Below are positions 39,749 through 45,061 of a stretch of 64,000 nucleotides of DNA, piece by piece. The notes under the pieces are model-generated. The model had not been told where the DNA came from, did not search any database, and saw only the letters and a list, made by a program, of their open reading frames with translations. Within the stretch, counting starts at the first letter, position 1; each line of letters begins with the position of its first letter. Position numbers and translations under genes: made by a program. Origin of the DNA: Chrysomallon squamiferum (lineage: Eukaryota; Mollusca; Gastropoda; Neomphalida; Peltospiridae); the NCBI GenBank assembly GCA_012295275.1, contig CM022672.1, forward strand, positions 35,740,414 through 35,804,413, read 5' to 3'.

Positions 39749-41130
39749 GTATGCATGCAGATTTTCATACCAAATTTGAACTTTATCAAATTGTTTTCTT
39801 TAAATATACTGTTTTATATTTTTTAACACCTGTATACTGCCTGTATATTGTTCTTACATTATTGTTTTATAGTATTATGTAACTTATTTTTTTATGTTTC
39901 AGTAAATTTGAGTGTTACAAAAATATTCATATTTCAGCTTTCAACTGAAGGAAAATGTACTTCATCATTAACTTTTGAAGATTAAAATGTTTTCTTCAAA
40001 GCATCACTCGTACAAATATTCCAACATATGTAGTGTTGAAATTTTTATTTTTAACAAACCAATCAAACAAATCAATTGAAAGAGAAAAAGCTCAGAAATT
40101 CAAACAACAGAAGATAAAACGTCATTGGGAAGGTTCGGATTTGTTTATGTATTTGCCCAGATGTTCCAAAAGGTCACAATCAGTTTTAAATATCCCAGTC
40201 AGAACTCTGGTGACTGGCCATTTCAAGCCCAGCATACAGAACTGGGTCTGTCTTCCCAGTCATCACAGGGAACAATTAAGCAAAACCGTACTAACAATTA
40301 AGAAAGAAGAACAGAAATATATACAATATTATAAAATCAGTCACATAACACAAGAATAATATAAAAAGATATTGTATCACATTTAGCATTCATGATGAAT
40401 ACATGAAACACTAGGACATATATCACATTACATATCAGTATATAAATGTGTTCAGTTAAGTTCAGCTTGTGACAGTTTCTCTAATATTATAGTGGTTTGA
40501 CTTAGTTACTGTGTAACAACTGGCAGACAAGCATGTGATATTTATTTAATAATTTTAATCTTCTAAATTAGAATCATATACTTTTGCTCACAATATAATT
40601 TAGTGGTAGAATCTATTCTGAACAGTAACTCCTTCAAACAAAATTATAAATGAAACAAATAAAACTGATGAGATATATACTGAGAATAACTGATCTAATT
40701 CCTTATTAGCCATGCATGCAGTGATCTCAGGACTTCATATGTGAATGTGTAAACTAACAGCAATAAAAATATTTATTACAAACTTTGTTACACTGTAAGA
40801 TGTCCAAAATAATAAAAAATAATGGTGGTGTTTAAAGAATTTTATTACCCTGGGTTAATTTTAATTACGTGTTCTTCACATTTTCATCAATATTCATGTT
40901 TAAAAAAATGTCCTGATAATATGGGAACCTAATCTCAGTATTTAAAGCAAAAATATGTTACAGAAAATAAAAATAAAAAACAGAAGAACTATTTCAATGC
41001 CTTTCACAATGGGCTAATGTATTTGATTAACAAAAAATATAATTAAAAGAAAGGTCAGGAAATGTAACATACCTTGAGATGTTTTGGGCATCACCAAAAC
41101 TGGATCTGTGACCTTTTTCCCAGAAAACAT
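154..41130 (-). CDS. CEP350: CEP350 ortholog, N-terminal third (20 coding exons, 3' end off window)
   Basis: Centrosomal protein 350 is a large scaffold at centrosomes and centrioles that binds microtubules and helps anchor them. Twenty exons with AG acceptors and GT donors join in one frame with matching phases: 3,050 coding bases, about 1,016 codons, against roughly 3,100 residues in the human protein. Identity rests on blocks I recall from vertebrate CEP350, in the same order: an EPGEWMI block (residue ~70), KLKEKIRQQ (~245), VASGPPVPQYKGF (~310-325), a TSSWRVGQELV...LGPA block (~390-408), then a basic coiled coil YIAKQKAERHRRQ (~513). The C-terminal CAP-Gly domain expected of the family would lie beyond base 1. 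The protein is low-complexity and charged, as in vertebrates. No in-frame stop or frameshift was found. A human-like segment between the start exon and the WVWDP exon was not found; it may be absent here or an exon I missed. Confidence 0.9.
226..525. repeat. Intron with (GA)n microsatellite
   Basis: CEP350 intron between exons 20 and 21. Bases 290-358 are a perfect GA dinucleotide run of about 34 units. The rest is A-rich intron. Confidence 0.9.
526..883 (-). CDS. CEP350: CEP350 exon 20
   Basis: 358 bp (acceptor ttcacacag|AAAATG, donor AACCAGTCG|gtcagtg), phase 1 in and phase 2 out. It starts NVQIKSSSSTESERK and continues with S/T-rich, apparently disordered sequence containing VTEESDVAVGDAAPSRTAV and ending FQARTSR. 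Residues ~874-993. No fold is recognisable. Confidence 0.84.
884..1260. other. AT-rich intron 19-20
   Basis: CEP350 intron, rich in AAT trinucleotide patches (about 940-1,080). No other signal seen. Confidence 0.7.
1261..1423 (-). CDS. CEP350: CEP350 exon 19
   Basis: 163 bp (acceptor tatgacag|GTTGCG, donor GGGCAAAG|gttaata), phase 0 in and phase 1 out. It encodes VAKQTKDRKVSGIRRHQTAA, CVFKPSPVPAFDKPTADHY, then SVLNVFNRKMKQLGK. The last part looks like a folded helix. Residues ~820-874. Confidence 0.84.
1511..1554. repeat. (TG)n microsatellite
   Basis: Twenty-two perfect TG units within the intron between exons 18 and 19. Confidence 0.95.
1893..2356. repeat. (AAAT)n/(AAAC)n tetranucleotide-rich tract
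   Basis: Interleaved AAAT and AAAC units with short GATATAGG interruptions. Long open frames on the minus strand (F, Y, L, I only) are artefacts of the repeat. It leads directly into the 4-kb minisatellite. Confidence 0.9.
2357..6365. repeat. About 4-kb minisatellite of 12- and 16-bp units
   Basis: The core AACTAAAGATGT (12 bp) is optionally followed by ATGG or ATGT, giving units of 12 or 16 bp mixed in no obvious order across about 4,000 bp. A minority carry indels or truncations. It fills the intron between exons 18 and 19 and stops about 12 bases short of the exon 18 donor. On the transcribed strand each unit reads CATCTTTAG, which resembles a 3' splice site. Confidence 0.95.
6378..6479 (-). 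CDS. CEP350: CEP350 exon 18; donor abuts a 4-kb array
   Basis: 102 bp, phase 0 at both ends (acceptor caatttag|GAAAAG, donor CCTGCTAAA|gtaatta). An acidic, serine-rich segment: EKPEESSLSETSTFDDITVT then EASESESDNSRPAK. Because it is symmetric, skipping it would keep frame. The minisatellite at 2,357-6,365 starts about 12 bases into the intron. Confidence 0.82.
6966..7093 (-). CDS. CEP350: CEP350 exon 17
   Basis: 128 bp (acceptor ctttcag|GAACC, donor AGCAGCTTG|gtaaatt), phase 1 in and phase 0 out. It encodes TTDWKVKFMENNPLDKHVTM, RTAFHNNTSSNLALNPNRR, then SSL. Basic and asparagine-rich. Identity follows from in-frame continuity. Confidence 0.82.
7111..7355. repeat. 62-bp tandem repeat, 4 copies
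   Basis: Copies start at 7,111, 7,173, 7,235 and 7,297 (TAAGTTCAAG...). Located in the intron between exons 16 and 17. Confidence 0.9.
7376..7560. repeat. 57-bp tandem repeat, about 3 copies
   Basis: AAGTTAATT...TTTTACTTATAACAAATAT recurs at about 7,381, 7,438 and 7,495 with some divergence. It shares an intron with the adjacent 62-bp repeat. Confidence 0.8.
7606..7693 (-). CDS. CEP350: CEP350 exon 16
   Basis: 88 bp, phase 0 in and phase 1 out. The acceptor is gtttacag|AAATC; an alternative AG eight bases upstream would break the frame. The donor is CTACCAG|gtttgtc. It encodes KSSASAGVQVDRITGIQTPS followed by FNEFSGSLP. Confidence 0.8.
7694..7933. other. Intron 15-16, nothing notable
   Basis: AT-rich CEP350 intron with no repeat or other signal seen. 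Confidence 0.6.
7934..8171 (-). CDS. CEP350: CEP350 exon 15
   Basis: 238 bp (acceptor tttgttttag, donor TGGCCGATC|gtgagatg), phase 2 in and phase 0 out. It encodes EEKVEERQMKNELLTKKVTV, then a predicted helix (DVDGVLSVFSKYKQSLQRD) and an alanine/serine-rich stretch ending ADFWPI. Residues ~634-713. Confidence 0.85.
8172..8865. other. Intron 14-15
   Basis: AT-rich CEP350 intron. A loose repetition of AACTGTTTTAACCACCATGTTGAT occurs at about 8,670-8,830. Nothing else seen. Confidence 0.6.
8866..8984 (-). CDS. CEP350: CEP350 exon 14
   Basis: 119 bp (acceptor gttgcag|ATTGGC, donor ACACCCAG|gtaacac), phase 0 in and phase 2 out. It encodes an acidic segment, IGSQYHRLEEESFQQMDVED, then ESSTLTGDTEDDLTPVPTP. 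Reading frame and phases link exon 13 to exon 15. A 33-bp minisatellite starts about 45 bp upstream of its acceptor. Confidence 0.85.
9031..9842. repeat. 33-bp minisatellite, about 24 copies
   Basis: The unit is CATGTACAGTCTGCTCACAC followed by TAAAACACTTCCC. Some copies are shortened, lacking the CACTTCCC part, and some carry TTTGCTCAT instead of TCTGCTCAC. Units are directly abutting, so this is not a CRISPR array. It lies about 45 bp upstream of the exon 14 acceptor, where the branch point would be. Confidence 0.95.
10059..10351 (-). CDS. CEP350: CEP350 exon 13 (basic coiled coil)
   Basis: 293 bp (acceptor tttttag|AAACGG, donor CCATCA|gtaagta), phase 1 in and phase 0 out. Residues ~497-594. 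It contains a long basic helix, DQIKKYIAKQKAERHRRQRE, continuing with AKQAQQIADQKRREQLDLL. YIxxQxAERxxRQ is a recurring helix type in CEP350 and other centrosomal proteins. A Q/K-rich disordered tail follows. Confidence 0.88.
10456..11160. repeat. CA-rich minisatellite (CACTGACACTCAC family)
   Basis: Irregular repetition of ACACACTGACACTCACTTACACATACTG-type units, turning into CTCTCGTATGCATACAC units near 10,930-11,140. It occupies the intron between exons 12 and 13. Confidence 0.9.
11291..11359 (-). CDS. CEP350: CEP350 exon 12
   Basis: 69 bp, symmetric phase 1-1 (acceptor tttttttag, donor CAGTCAG|gtttgtg). It encodes SEEYKKQEKKRLSVKRKAPR then QS, a highly basic, probably helical linker. Last of the eight consecutive symmetric exons. 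Confidence 0.82.
11360..11954. other. Intron 11-12, A-rich
   Basis: AT-rich CEP350 intron with a poly-A/AAAC tract at about 11,865-11,930. Nothing else seen. Confidence 0.6.
11955..12101 (-). CDS. CEP350: CEP350 exon 11
   Basis: 147 bp, symmetric phase 1-1 (acceptor gtgttttcag, donor GAAAAGA|gtatgatg). Acidic, with a predicted helix: SPGEIKNISEESRKVLQDMQ followed by LQEEEQADHEK. In position and pattern it parallels the LPIEIRGILDDLQL helix of the vertebrate protein. Confidence 0.85.
12536..13112. repeat. 19-bp minisatellite, about 30 copies
   Basis: The unit is ATTCTGTATTGTGTCAAAC with variants (TGCTGTGTGAAAC, TAATGTGTAAAAC). A period of 19 is not a multiple of 3, so open frames rotate through the unit; none is a gene. 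Intron between exons 10 and 11. Confidence 0.93.
13325..13438 (-). CDS. CEP350: CEP350 exon 10 (TSSW...LGPA block)
   Basis: 114 bp, symmetric phase 1-1 (acceptor gttttccag, donor AGATAAAG|gtataagg). It encodes IITTSSWRVGQELVRQKLGP followed by AKTKSRRSEAIKKDLDK. The first part closely matches LISTSSWRDGQKLVKKILGP of vertebrate CEP350, the strongest single block supporting the call. Confidence 0.92.
13640..13684. repeat. (AAAT)n microsatellite
   Basis: Tetranucleotide AAAT run in the intron between exons 9 and 10. Confidence 0.85.
13806..15858. repeat. About 2-kb TG-rich minisatellite (GTGTGTAATCA)
   Basis: Units of the type (GT)2-4 AATCA or (GT)2-4 AAACA, of variable length because the GT count changes, repeated across about 2,050 bp. 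It ends within about 8 bases of the exon 9 donor at 15,861-15,862, so the intron begins inside it. Confidence 0.95.
15863..15943 (-). CDS. CEP350: CEP350 exon 9
   Basis: 81 bp, symmetric phase 1-1 (acceptor tttttaag|AAATGG, donor GCTAGAG|gtacgtg). It encodes MEEVEKVKKPKRVVAAEKKS then SKQGAR, a basic linker like the EKKVVKPVRKVQK region of vertebrate CEP350. The donor runs within about 8 bases into a TG-rich minisatellite of about 2 kb. Confidence 0.85.
15944..16341. other. Upstream part of intron 8-9
   Basis: AT-rich CEP350 intron with diverged relatives of the adjacent repeat (TATAATCCT...AAATATTAATT at about 16,110 and 16,275). Nothing else seen. Confidence 0.55.
16342..16590. repeat. 83-bp tandem repeat overlapping an exon-intron junction
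   Basis: Units start at 16,342, 16,425 and 16,508 (TCTTTCTAMCTTGG...), and the next register begins at 16,591 in the exon. The third unit's end contains 14 coding bases of exon 8 and its donor. Copies of the same junction (ATCACCGTAC|CTTCACATTTCTTG on the plus strand) lie 83 and 166 bp into the intron. Confidence 0.93.
16577..16687 (-). CDS. CEP350: CEP350 exon 8; its 3' end is repeated in the intron
   Basis: 111 bp, symmetric phase 1-1 (acceptor tctcaag|GTTTTG, donor TGTGAAG|gtacggtg). It encodes FAVVDKRMFPAYHTVSRSAA followed by a lysine-rich tail (KKSAKKTARDKDKKCE). The preceding exon supplies YKG, so the junction reads YKGF as in vertebrates. The last 14 coding bases plus the donor belong to an 83-bp tandem repeat that continues into the intron at 16,342-16,576. 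Confidence 0.88.
16688..17037. other. Intron 7-8 with short GA run
   Basis: AT-rich CEP350 intron; GA-rich run at about 16,996-17,026 just downstream of the exon 7 donor. Confidence 0.7.
17038..17223 (-). CDS. CEP350: CEP350 exon 7
   Basis: 186 bp, symmetric phase 1-1 (acceptor tttaaacag, donor CAGTACAAAG|gttaaaa). It encodes residues ~261-323: an S/T-rich stretch, then HVTSIKQRIEATENYPKSRK and VASGPPVPQYKG. The terminal block aligns with VRKVATAPPAPAYKGF of vertebrate CEP350, one of the best anchors for the assignment. Confidence 0.9.
17224..17554. other. Intron 6-7
   Basis: A-rich CEP350 intron with GAAAA/GAAAAA purine repeats at about 17,400-17,450. Confidence 0.6.
17555..17614 (-). CDS. 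CEP350: CEP350 exon 6 (short coiled-coil exon)
   Basis: 60 bp, symmetric phase 1-1 (acceptor ctttggcag, donor ACTGTCAG|gtgagc). It encodes ILAKLKEKIRQQRLNHSLS, matching the LEKLKERIRKQWEHS stretch I recall from vertebrate CEP350. A short amphipathic, basic helix is likely. Confidence 0.88.
17615..18979. other. Intron 5-6, AT-rich
   Basis: CEP350 intron of about 1.4 kb. It holds a CA run (18,301-18,322) and long A/AAAT homopolymer-like tracts (18,430-18,560). No coding signal seen on either strand. Confidence 0.65.
18980..19519 (-). CDS. CEP350: CEP350 exon 5 (largest exon in the window, 540 bp)
   Basis: 540 bp, a whole number of codons, with phase-1 junctions on both sides (acceptor tttgacag|ATGAC, donor GAAGACG|gtaataa). 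It encodes residues ~61-241. Near its start is YVEEESEPGEWMIQKK followed by an arginine-rich stretch, which I match to the ESGNWMI region of vertebrate CEP350. The rest is hydrophilic, rich in S, T, D and N, and looks disordered, with no recognisable fold. Its GC content is clearly above that of the flanking introns. Confidence 0.88.
19520..20216. repeat. Intron 4-5 with (CA)n
   Basis: CA dinucleotide run at about 19,669-19,725 with a short AAACACA interruption, followed by a partial duplication of AATACATAAAATTTGAA...AATAAATCAGACTAATGA. The rest is AT-rich intron. Confidence 0.85.
20217..20289 (-). CDS. CEP350: CEP350 exon 4
   Basis: 73 bp between acceptor tttacag|CCTTTT and donor CACTTAG|gttagat. 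It enters in phase 0 and leaves in phase 1, giving PFPKTEHSVKSKLTQSVRRK followed by ISHL. The basic, serine-rich sequence continues into the EPGEWMI block of the next exon. Confidence 0.8.
21524..21720. repeat. 56-bp tandem repeat, about 3.5 copies
   Basis: CACTGACACAGGTTAAACGA... starts at 21,524, 21,580 and 21,636, with a shortened final copy. A diverged relative (ACTCAGGTTAAATTTCTGAG...CAATGCACCTGTATGAC) lies at about 22,695-22,740. Confidence 0.85.
23136..23325. repeat. 47-bp tandem repeat, about 3-4 copies
   Basis: GAATACTTAAAGTTAGCAAG... starts at 23,136, 23,183 and 23,230, then a degenerate copy with a TGTG insertion. Confidence 0.88.
24451..24500 (-). CDS. CEP350: CEP350 exon 3
   Basis: 50 bp with acceptor gtttcttcag and donor GGAAACAG|gtgagtg. 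It starts in phase 1, ends in phase 0, and encodes HTCTWVWDPIGKSRKQ. The W-V...KSRK pattern resembles a conserved stretch near residue 95 of vertebrate CEP350. It joins directly and in frame to the start exon 16.6 kb upstream. Confidence 0.75.
25628..25860. repeat. About 115-bp tandem duplication
   Basis: GCAGAGAGGTAAACACTACA... through ACATCAGTATTAACAAA occurs twice in tandem, the second copy slightly shorter (one AACATGAGT block missing). Confidence 0.85.
28934..29216. repeat. 47-bp minisatellite, 6 copies
   Basis: AACTCTTGCTAGTTTTAATT... starts at 28,934, 28,981, 29,028, 29,075, 29,122 and 29,169. A TTTTCG/AGTTCG variant alternates partly between copies. Confidence 0.93.
30695..31266. repeat. 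About 23-bp minisatellite, about 24 copies
   Basis: Unit ATGTAACATAATGCTATACA followed by GAC or GAT, with variants (AGAATGC, TTCAG) and several shortened copies. Confidence 0.93.
32505..32990. repeat. 26-bp minisatellite, about 18 copies
   Basis: Unit AAGTCGGCCAGTCATAAGAT followed by GTTTTC, with CAG/CGG, TCAGTC and TTG variants. The most distal copies are the most uniform. Confidence 0.93.
33972..34049 (-). other. Exon-like segment with tandem in-frame stops (possible poison exon)
   Basis: On the minus strand, acceptor ccctccctcag|GATCT and donor TTTGATGAG|gttagtt bound 78 bp. Its phases (2 bases in, 1 base out) would fit exactly between exons 2 and 3. In that frame it reads SPLSAIVRKMKNNVYKKGKK, then QDF and two adjacent TGA stops. 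The stops fall just after a run of seven A. Either a chance splice-site pair, a non-productive cassette exon, or an exon with a homopolymer error (though removing one A would break the phase fit). Confidence 0.25.
38283..38565. repeat. 34-bp minisatellite, about 8 copies
   Basis: Unit AAAATGTTACCATGTTTACG followed by TGGAATAACAGACAC; some copies lack the ACCATG portion. Confidence 0.92.
39283..39613 (+). mobile_element. Degenerate copy of TA-type MITE (pogo/Tc1-mariner-like)
   Basis: Starts CAGGTACCGGACCAATTATC and ends with a decayed inverted copy (GGATAATTGGTCTACAC). Its interior is the reverse complement of the element at 44,453-44,777. CpG sites of the other copy (e.g. CGACGCTATTTTCATAGTTC versus CGACACTATTTTCATAGTTC) are partly mutated here, and the TA duplication is not intact, so this is the older copy. 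It has no transposase; its 123-codon open frame is incidental. Confidence 0.75.
40033..40359 (+). pseudogene. Possible relic of a retroelement polymerase C-terminal region
   Basis: A 108-codon open frame contains IKRHWEGSDLFMYLPRCSKR then SQSVLNIPVRTLVTGHF. The pattern of a W, then ...RS...., then LxTGHF resembles the end of RNase H/reverse transcriptase proteins of non-LTR elements, where LLTGH is common. No catalytic motifs are visible, and the frame has no intact neighbours. Weak call. Confidence 0.25.
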
Positions 41131-41196
41131 GTTGCTATGTCAACCTTATGTTAAAACAAAGAATTCCTATTTTATCCATTTCCATAAAGGTCCGAT
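41073..41196 (-). CDS. CEP350: CEP350 exon 2: start codon exon
   Basis: Acceptor ttattttcag|ATCGG and donor ATCTCAAG|gtatgtt bound the exon. The ATG at 41,128-41,130 has an A at -3 (CAACATGT) and an in-frame TGA four codons upstream, so this is the likely start. It encodes MFSGKKVTDPVLVMPKTSQ and ends after one base of the next codon (phase 1). The short, basic, proline-containing start resembles the N-terminus I recall for vertebrate CEP350. A 16-codon upstream ORF (41,135-41,185) ends four bases before the main ATG. Confidence 0.75.
41135..41185 (-). CDS. Upstream ORF in the CEP350 leader (16 codons)
   Basis: Minus-strand ATG at 41,183-41,185 starts MEMDKIGILCFNIRLT, ending in TAG at 41,135-41,137, only four bases before the CEP350 ATG and in another frame. 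Such an ORF could reduce or delay initiation at the main ATG. No peptide function is implied. Confidence 0.4.
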   Translation of the reverse strand: MEMDKIGILCFNIRLT

Positions 41197-42457
41197 CTGA
41201 AAATAAACAAGTTATGATTAAAAGCTTAACTTTATATGCTAGAAGAACAAAAGTACAGAGACCAAATACAAGTGATAAGTGAGAATTCTTAATACCAATA
41301 CCATACTTGTGTCCCATGTCAGTTCACATTCAGCTGATATGTCTATGAAGAAACCATATATTTGATGTGATTTTCAACATTTGTAAATATATTAAATAAA
41401 AATATGAAACCACAGTTAAAACCAATAATCACAAACCATAATTAGATGATAATGTAGATAGCCCAGGTTCCAAATTTTATTGCAACATGAATGCCTGTAA
41501 TACCTAAAAAAGGAGTAAATGTTCTGTTTATGTTTTTCTTGTCTAAGTCTGAAATAAACAACTACAATTATTAGTTAAGAGAGGATATATTTATCTTCAA
41601 AACACAGAACAATAACACTTAACATATTTAATTTAGAAATCATTATCAATCAAACTTTATCAAACTCTTGCATGCTATTTTTTCTCAGTCTCTTGTCTGT
41701 AGTTCTAATTATTTTTAAGAGGTTGTGATTTTTACTTTGTCTGAAATTTGAAAACTCTGATTTCTGCTGTCTCGTTTGCAAACATTTTGAGAAGTTGAAT
41801 TTGTAGCAGTCATGGATTCTTAAGAAAAGAAGATATATTAACTTTACCAGTAAACCATTTAAAGAAAATTGGGCAGAAAATGTGAAAAAAGCTTCTTGTT
41901 TTTCGTGTCAACAATTTGTTTTTGTTTTCACAATGTCACACACAGAACTGTGCCTGATGGAAAAAGCAAAGACAACCATTACACATGATTCACTTCAGTG
42001 AACTGTCACACAATAAGGTTAACACTTTTATAAAAACTCCTATTCACTGGTTCTAAAATCTTTTAACTATGTTCTTCTTCCTGTTACACACATAAACTGA
42101 AGAAATATTAATATTTACTAAATTTATAACTAGTATTTGTGATGCTGTTATAAGCACATTCCTAGTGAATTGACAAAAATTTCATGGGATACAAATAGTT
42201 AAGTAGTGTTAAAAAATTAGGAATTCTGCTGATATTAGAACAATTTATAATTAGGTTTAATTCTTTCTGAACCAATCAACAGATCCAATTCCTCATGTTT
42301 AAAAAAGTACAATTCTGAAATAGTGTGGTAACAAAAACTTAATTAAGTGCACTGAAACAACTGTAATCAGTCCAGTTAGATCTGTTAATATAAAATTAAT
42401 TTACTAAAGAATTATTTTACACATAAATAAAGTTAATGCATAACAAAAATAATAAAA

Positions 42458-42492
<35 letters not shown>

Positions 42493-43589
42493 ATTGTTAA
42501 AAGTTACTATTGAATCTATAGATAAAATGCATTCTTAGATCAAGTTTCTTTTAAAGATTTGGTGGCCTGTCATTATAACCGGTTTCATATAAGTTTGTTT
42601 ACAGTGCACATTTATGTTTTTACAAAACGCTTCTTGTAATTGTTAATTTACATCACAGATAGGGGAAAAAGGCATGGATATTTAAATAAACAAATATGTT
42701 TATCTATGTTATTGTTTAACACACATGAATTCTAAAGATTGGTCTTTAGCATTGTACATTATGTAGGTAATCAAAAATCTTAATAACTTGTTCAAAATAA
42801 ACTAATTCTACATGATTGTCGAGTAAAAATTAGAATAATGTAATGATATGTGTGTGTGTGTGTGTGTGCACATGTATGGTTATGCTGTGTGTATGTGGTG
42901 CCTGTATGGGTATTTTGTGTGTCTCAGTGCAGTGTACATATATATATGACTTGTAAATTAAATTATAGTCAGTAACAATCTGCAGTTTAAACTTTGATTC
43001 CCAAAGAAAATGTGTTTTAATAATAACATTCAGACAACTTACAATACTTAAGAGATACTGAAAATTTAAAAGTTGATTGATAAAATTTGTTGCCATTAAG
43101 TTAATGACATGACTACACCTTAGATAATAATGTACTTTCTTTTCTATAATTAATTTAACAAAATAGAATGCAATATTTTTATTTTTTTTTTGTTTCTTCT
43201 GTATATGCCTGGTTTGTATCACAGTTTTTCTCTTATATCCAAAGAATTCAAAATTTATAGGGATGTAAATCACATTCTGTATTACTATTTTCCTTGTTTA
43301 AACATTTGTACGTAAATAACTGTCAGAGATTTTGTTTTAAAATGTTTTAGTCAGTTGACAATTTATATCATTAATATTTATTTCTATGTTGATTTCACAG
43401 GTAAAACAAAATCGAAAGAAAAGTAGGATTATCTCTGATTTGGAAATGTGCCTTAAACGAAGATCATGTCCCTTTTACATTTTTATGTTATGTCGCCTGT
43501 AACAGTTGCATTATTCATTTTATAATATCATTAACGATGCTAATAATAAATCAAGATCAACAACACGGATATATTTAACATTATTAGAA

Positions 43590-43639
<50 letters not shown>

Positions 43640-43914
43640 CTTCTACTACTAAGAATAATAATAAATAAATATATAAATATCTGAATCTAAAATCATTATA
43701 AATAATTTTTATAAAAGAAACTTAAAGAGTGGCATCAAACACGGCACAAAAATGTATAAATAGTGACGAATTGAGCAATATAAATATTAGAGGTAAACCT
43801 GAATCAATGATTTTTCAATGACCTGTCCGGGTCAATTTAAGAGTGCGAGTGTAACTAAGATAAATAAAACGCTATTGTGCACGTAAAAATGAATATTGAA
43901 AGCTATCAATTTAC
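41197..43914. other. CEP350: First intron (5' UTR intron)
   Basis: About 2.7 kb between the non-coding exon and the start exon. AT-rich, with an AAAT run (42,448-42,494), a TG run (42,849-42,868) and an AAT run (43,588-43,636). Bases ~41,512-42,055 are the source-like copy of a segment also present, in whole or part, at 57,607-58,157 and 45,798-46,003. Confidence 0.6.
41512..42055 (+). repeat. Segmental duplicate, copy 1 of 3
   Basis: About 540 bp repeated in reverse orientation at 57,607-58,157. Its last 200 bp or so (ACCATTTAAAGAAAATTGGG ... CACTGGTTCTAAAA) recur in the same orientation at 45,798-46,003. In both duplicates the homology stops at GGTTCTAAAA, where the 40-bp repeat array begins. 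Confidence 0.9.
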
Positions 43915-44100
43915 CTCATTGGAATCCTGGAATCTTTAATTAGTCCAATGTCAAAGTAAAATGATCAATAGAAAGGCACAACTTCCTGTGCAAAATATTT
44001 ACAAACAAGTCCTAACATCTCTTCTGAACTACCCGCCATGGAATGAACTTCCGTTGTCACGGATAAAATACTTCTCCATAATAAAATGTCCCGGAAGTAA
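43915..44100 (-). other. CEP350: CEP350 non-coding exon 1 (5' UTR), upstream boundary approximate
   Basis: A good donor (CCAATGAG|gtaaatt on the minus strand, cut before 43,915) lies downstream of a cluster of ETS-type GGAA sites and upstream of the start-codon exon at 41,073-41,196. The upstream limit is a guess, because the transcription start cannot be read from sequence. The exon contains a 24-codon upstream ORF (43,965-44,039) whose ATG has a G at +4. The exon could be longer, or another non-coding exon could exist. Confidence 0.5.
43981..44098. promoter_or_regulatory. Candidate CEP350 promoter with three ETS/GABP-like sites
   Basis: Three GGAA-core sites lie within 120 bp: CCGGAAGT on the plus strand at 44,091-44,098, CGGAAGT on the minus strand at 44,047-44,053, and CAGGAAGT on the minus strand around 43,981-43,988. 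Clusters of CCGGAAGT are typical of TATA-less housekeeping promoters in animals. No TATA box is obvious at a suitable distance. Position just before the first splice donor supports the call; promoter activity is inferred. Confidence 0.45.
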
Positions 44101-44265
44101 AACTTGCCGCTTAACATGACTCAAATAATGTGCAATAAATGAAATAGATTTTAGGCAAGTAAAATTGTCTCTTACGTTTGCTTCAACATTTTATTAAAAA
44201 TGTTGTGATTGTACTGATTTAGTTTTTATTTTCTTGACTTTATTTTAATCTTTTATTGTATTATT

Positions 44266-44267
44266 TC

Positions 44268-44304
<37 letters not shown>

Positions 44305-44362
44305 TTGTTTATTATTTTTAATAATTAGTTATTTATAACATTACGGTGAATAATTAACGGAA

Positions 44363-44414
<52 letters not shown>
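44266..44414. repeat. (ATT)n microsatellites
   Basis: Two long ATT runs (44,266-44,304 and 44,365-44,414), immediately before the MITE. Confidence 0.92.
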
Positions 44415-44416
<2 letters not shown>

Positions 44417-44452
44417 TTATTTATTTTTATTTATTACAATAAAATTGCAATA

Positions 44453-44777
44453 CAGGTACCGGACCAATTATCCGGAATCCTTGGGGCCTGAGGCATTCCG
44501 GATTTCTGGTACCAAAGCATCTAAATACGTAAATAATTAGACATAAACATTTTAAAAGTAAAAACATAAAGAAAATTGACGATACACAACTGTGGCGACT
44601 CGACACGACACGTACACAGTGCGGCGAGTGAATGCATGTCACGCGGCTTGAAAGGGTAGTTCCGGTCTGGTGAGGACAACACCCGCGGCGCGAACTATGA
44701 AAATAGCGTCGGGAAAAAACTTCTGGTTTTCTGGTCTTTCCGGATTTCATGACGCCGGATAATTTGTCCGGTATCTG
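44453..44777 (-). mobile_element. TA-flanked 325-bp MITE (pogo/Tc1-mariner-like)
   Basis: Begins CAGGTACCGGACCAATTATC and ends with the inverse of CAGATACCGGACAAATTATC, so the termini are inverted repeats with about two mismatches in the first 20 bases. It is flanked by TA at 44,451-44,452 and 44,778-44,779. TA target duplications, CAG ends and a TATCCGG core are typical of pogo/Tigger-type elements. Non-autonomous: no transposase. It is richer in CpG than its surroundings, and less decayed than the copy at 39,283. Confidence 0.85.
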
Positions 44778-44779
44778 TA

Positions 44780-44991
44780 TATAAAACCGAATACATATTT
44801 CTTATTACTAATATCCACAAATTAAAACTGTATCCAAGACACTTTGAATTTGGCTATTATTATTAATTGTTAAAGGCGACAAAATAACTAACTTGCTTGT
44901 CTCATTTATTTTACCTGCCGATGTGTATGTAGACAGGCTACCGACTGTGAAAATAACTTTCTGCATTAAGTATGTTCCTGTTATCCGTTAA

Positions 44992-45061
<70 letters not shown>

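Larger units (their letters stand above)
24501..41072. other. 16.6-kb AT-rich intron 2-3
   Basis: The longest CEP350 intron in the window. It is mostly AT-rich unique sequence with microsatellites: GA (25,043-25,075), TG then ATGT (27,668-27,764), CA (28,384-28,411; 35,550-35,570; 37,361-37,409), ATC/ATT (29,275-29,385), TAG (32,237-32,255) and TG/TA (33,628-33,680; 39,710-39,750). Five minisatellites, a MITE, one exon-like segment and one possible retroelement relic are listed separately. An exon matching the extra human N-terminal segment could hide here, but I did not find one. Confidence 0.6.
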
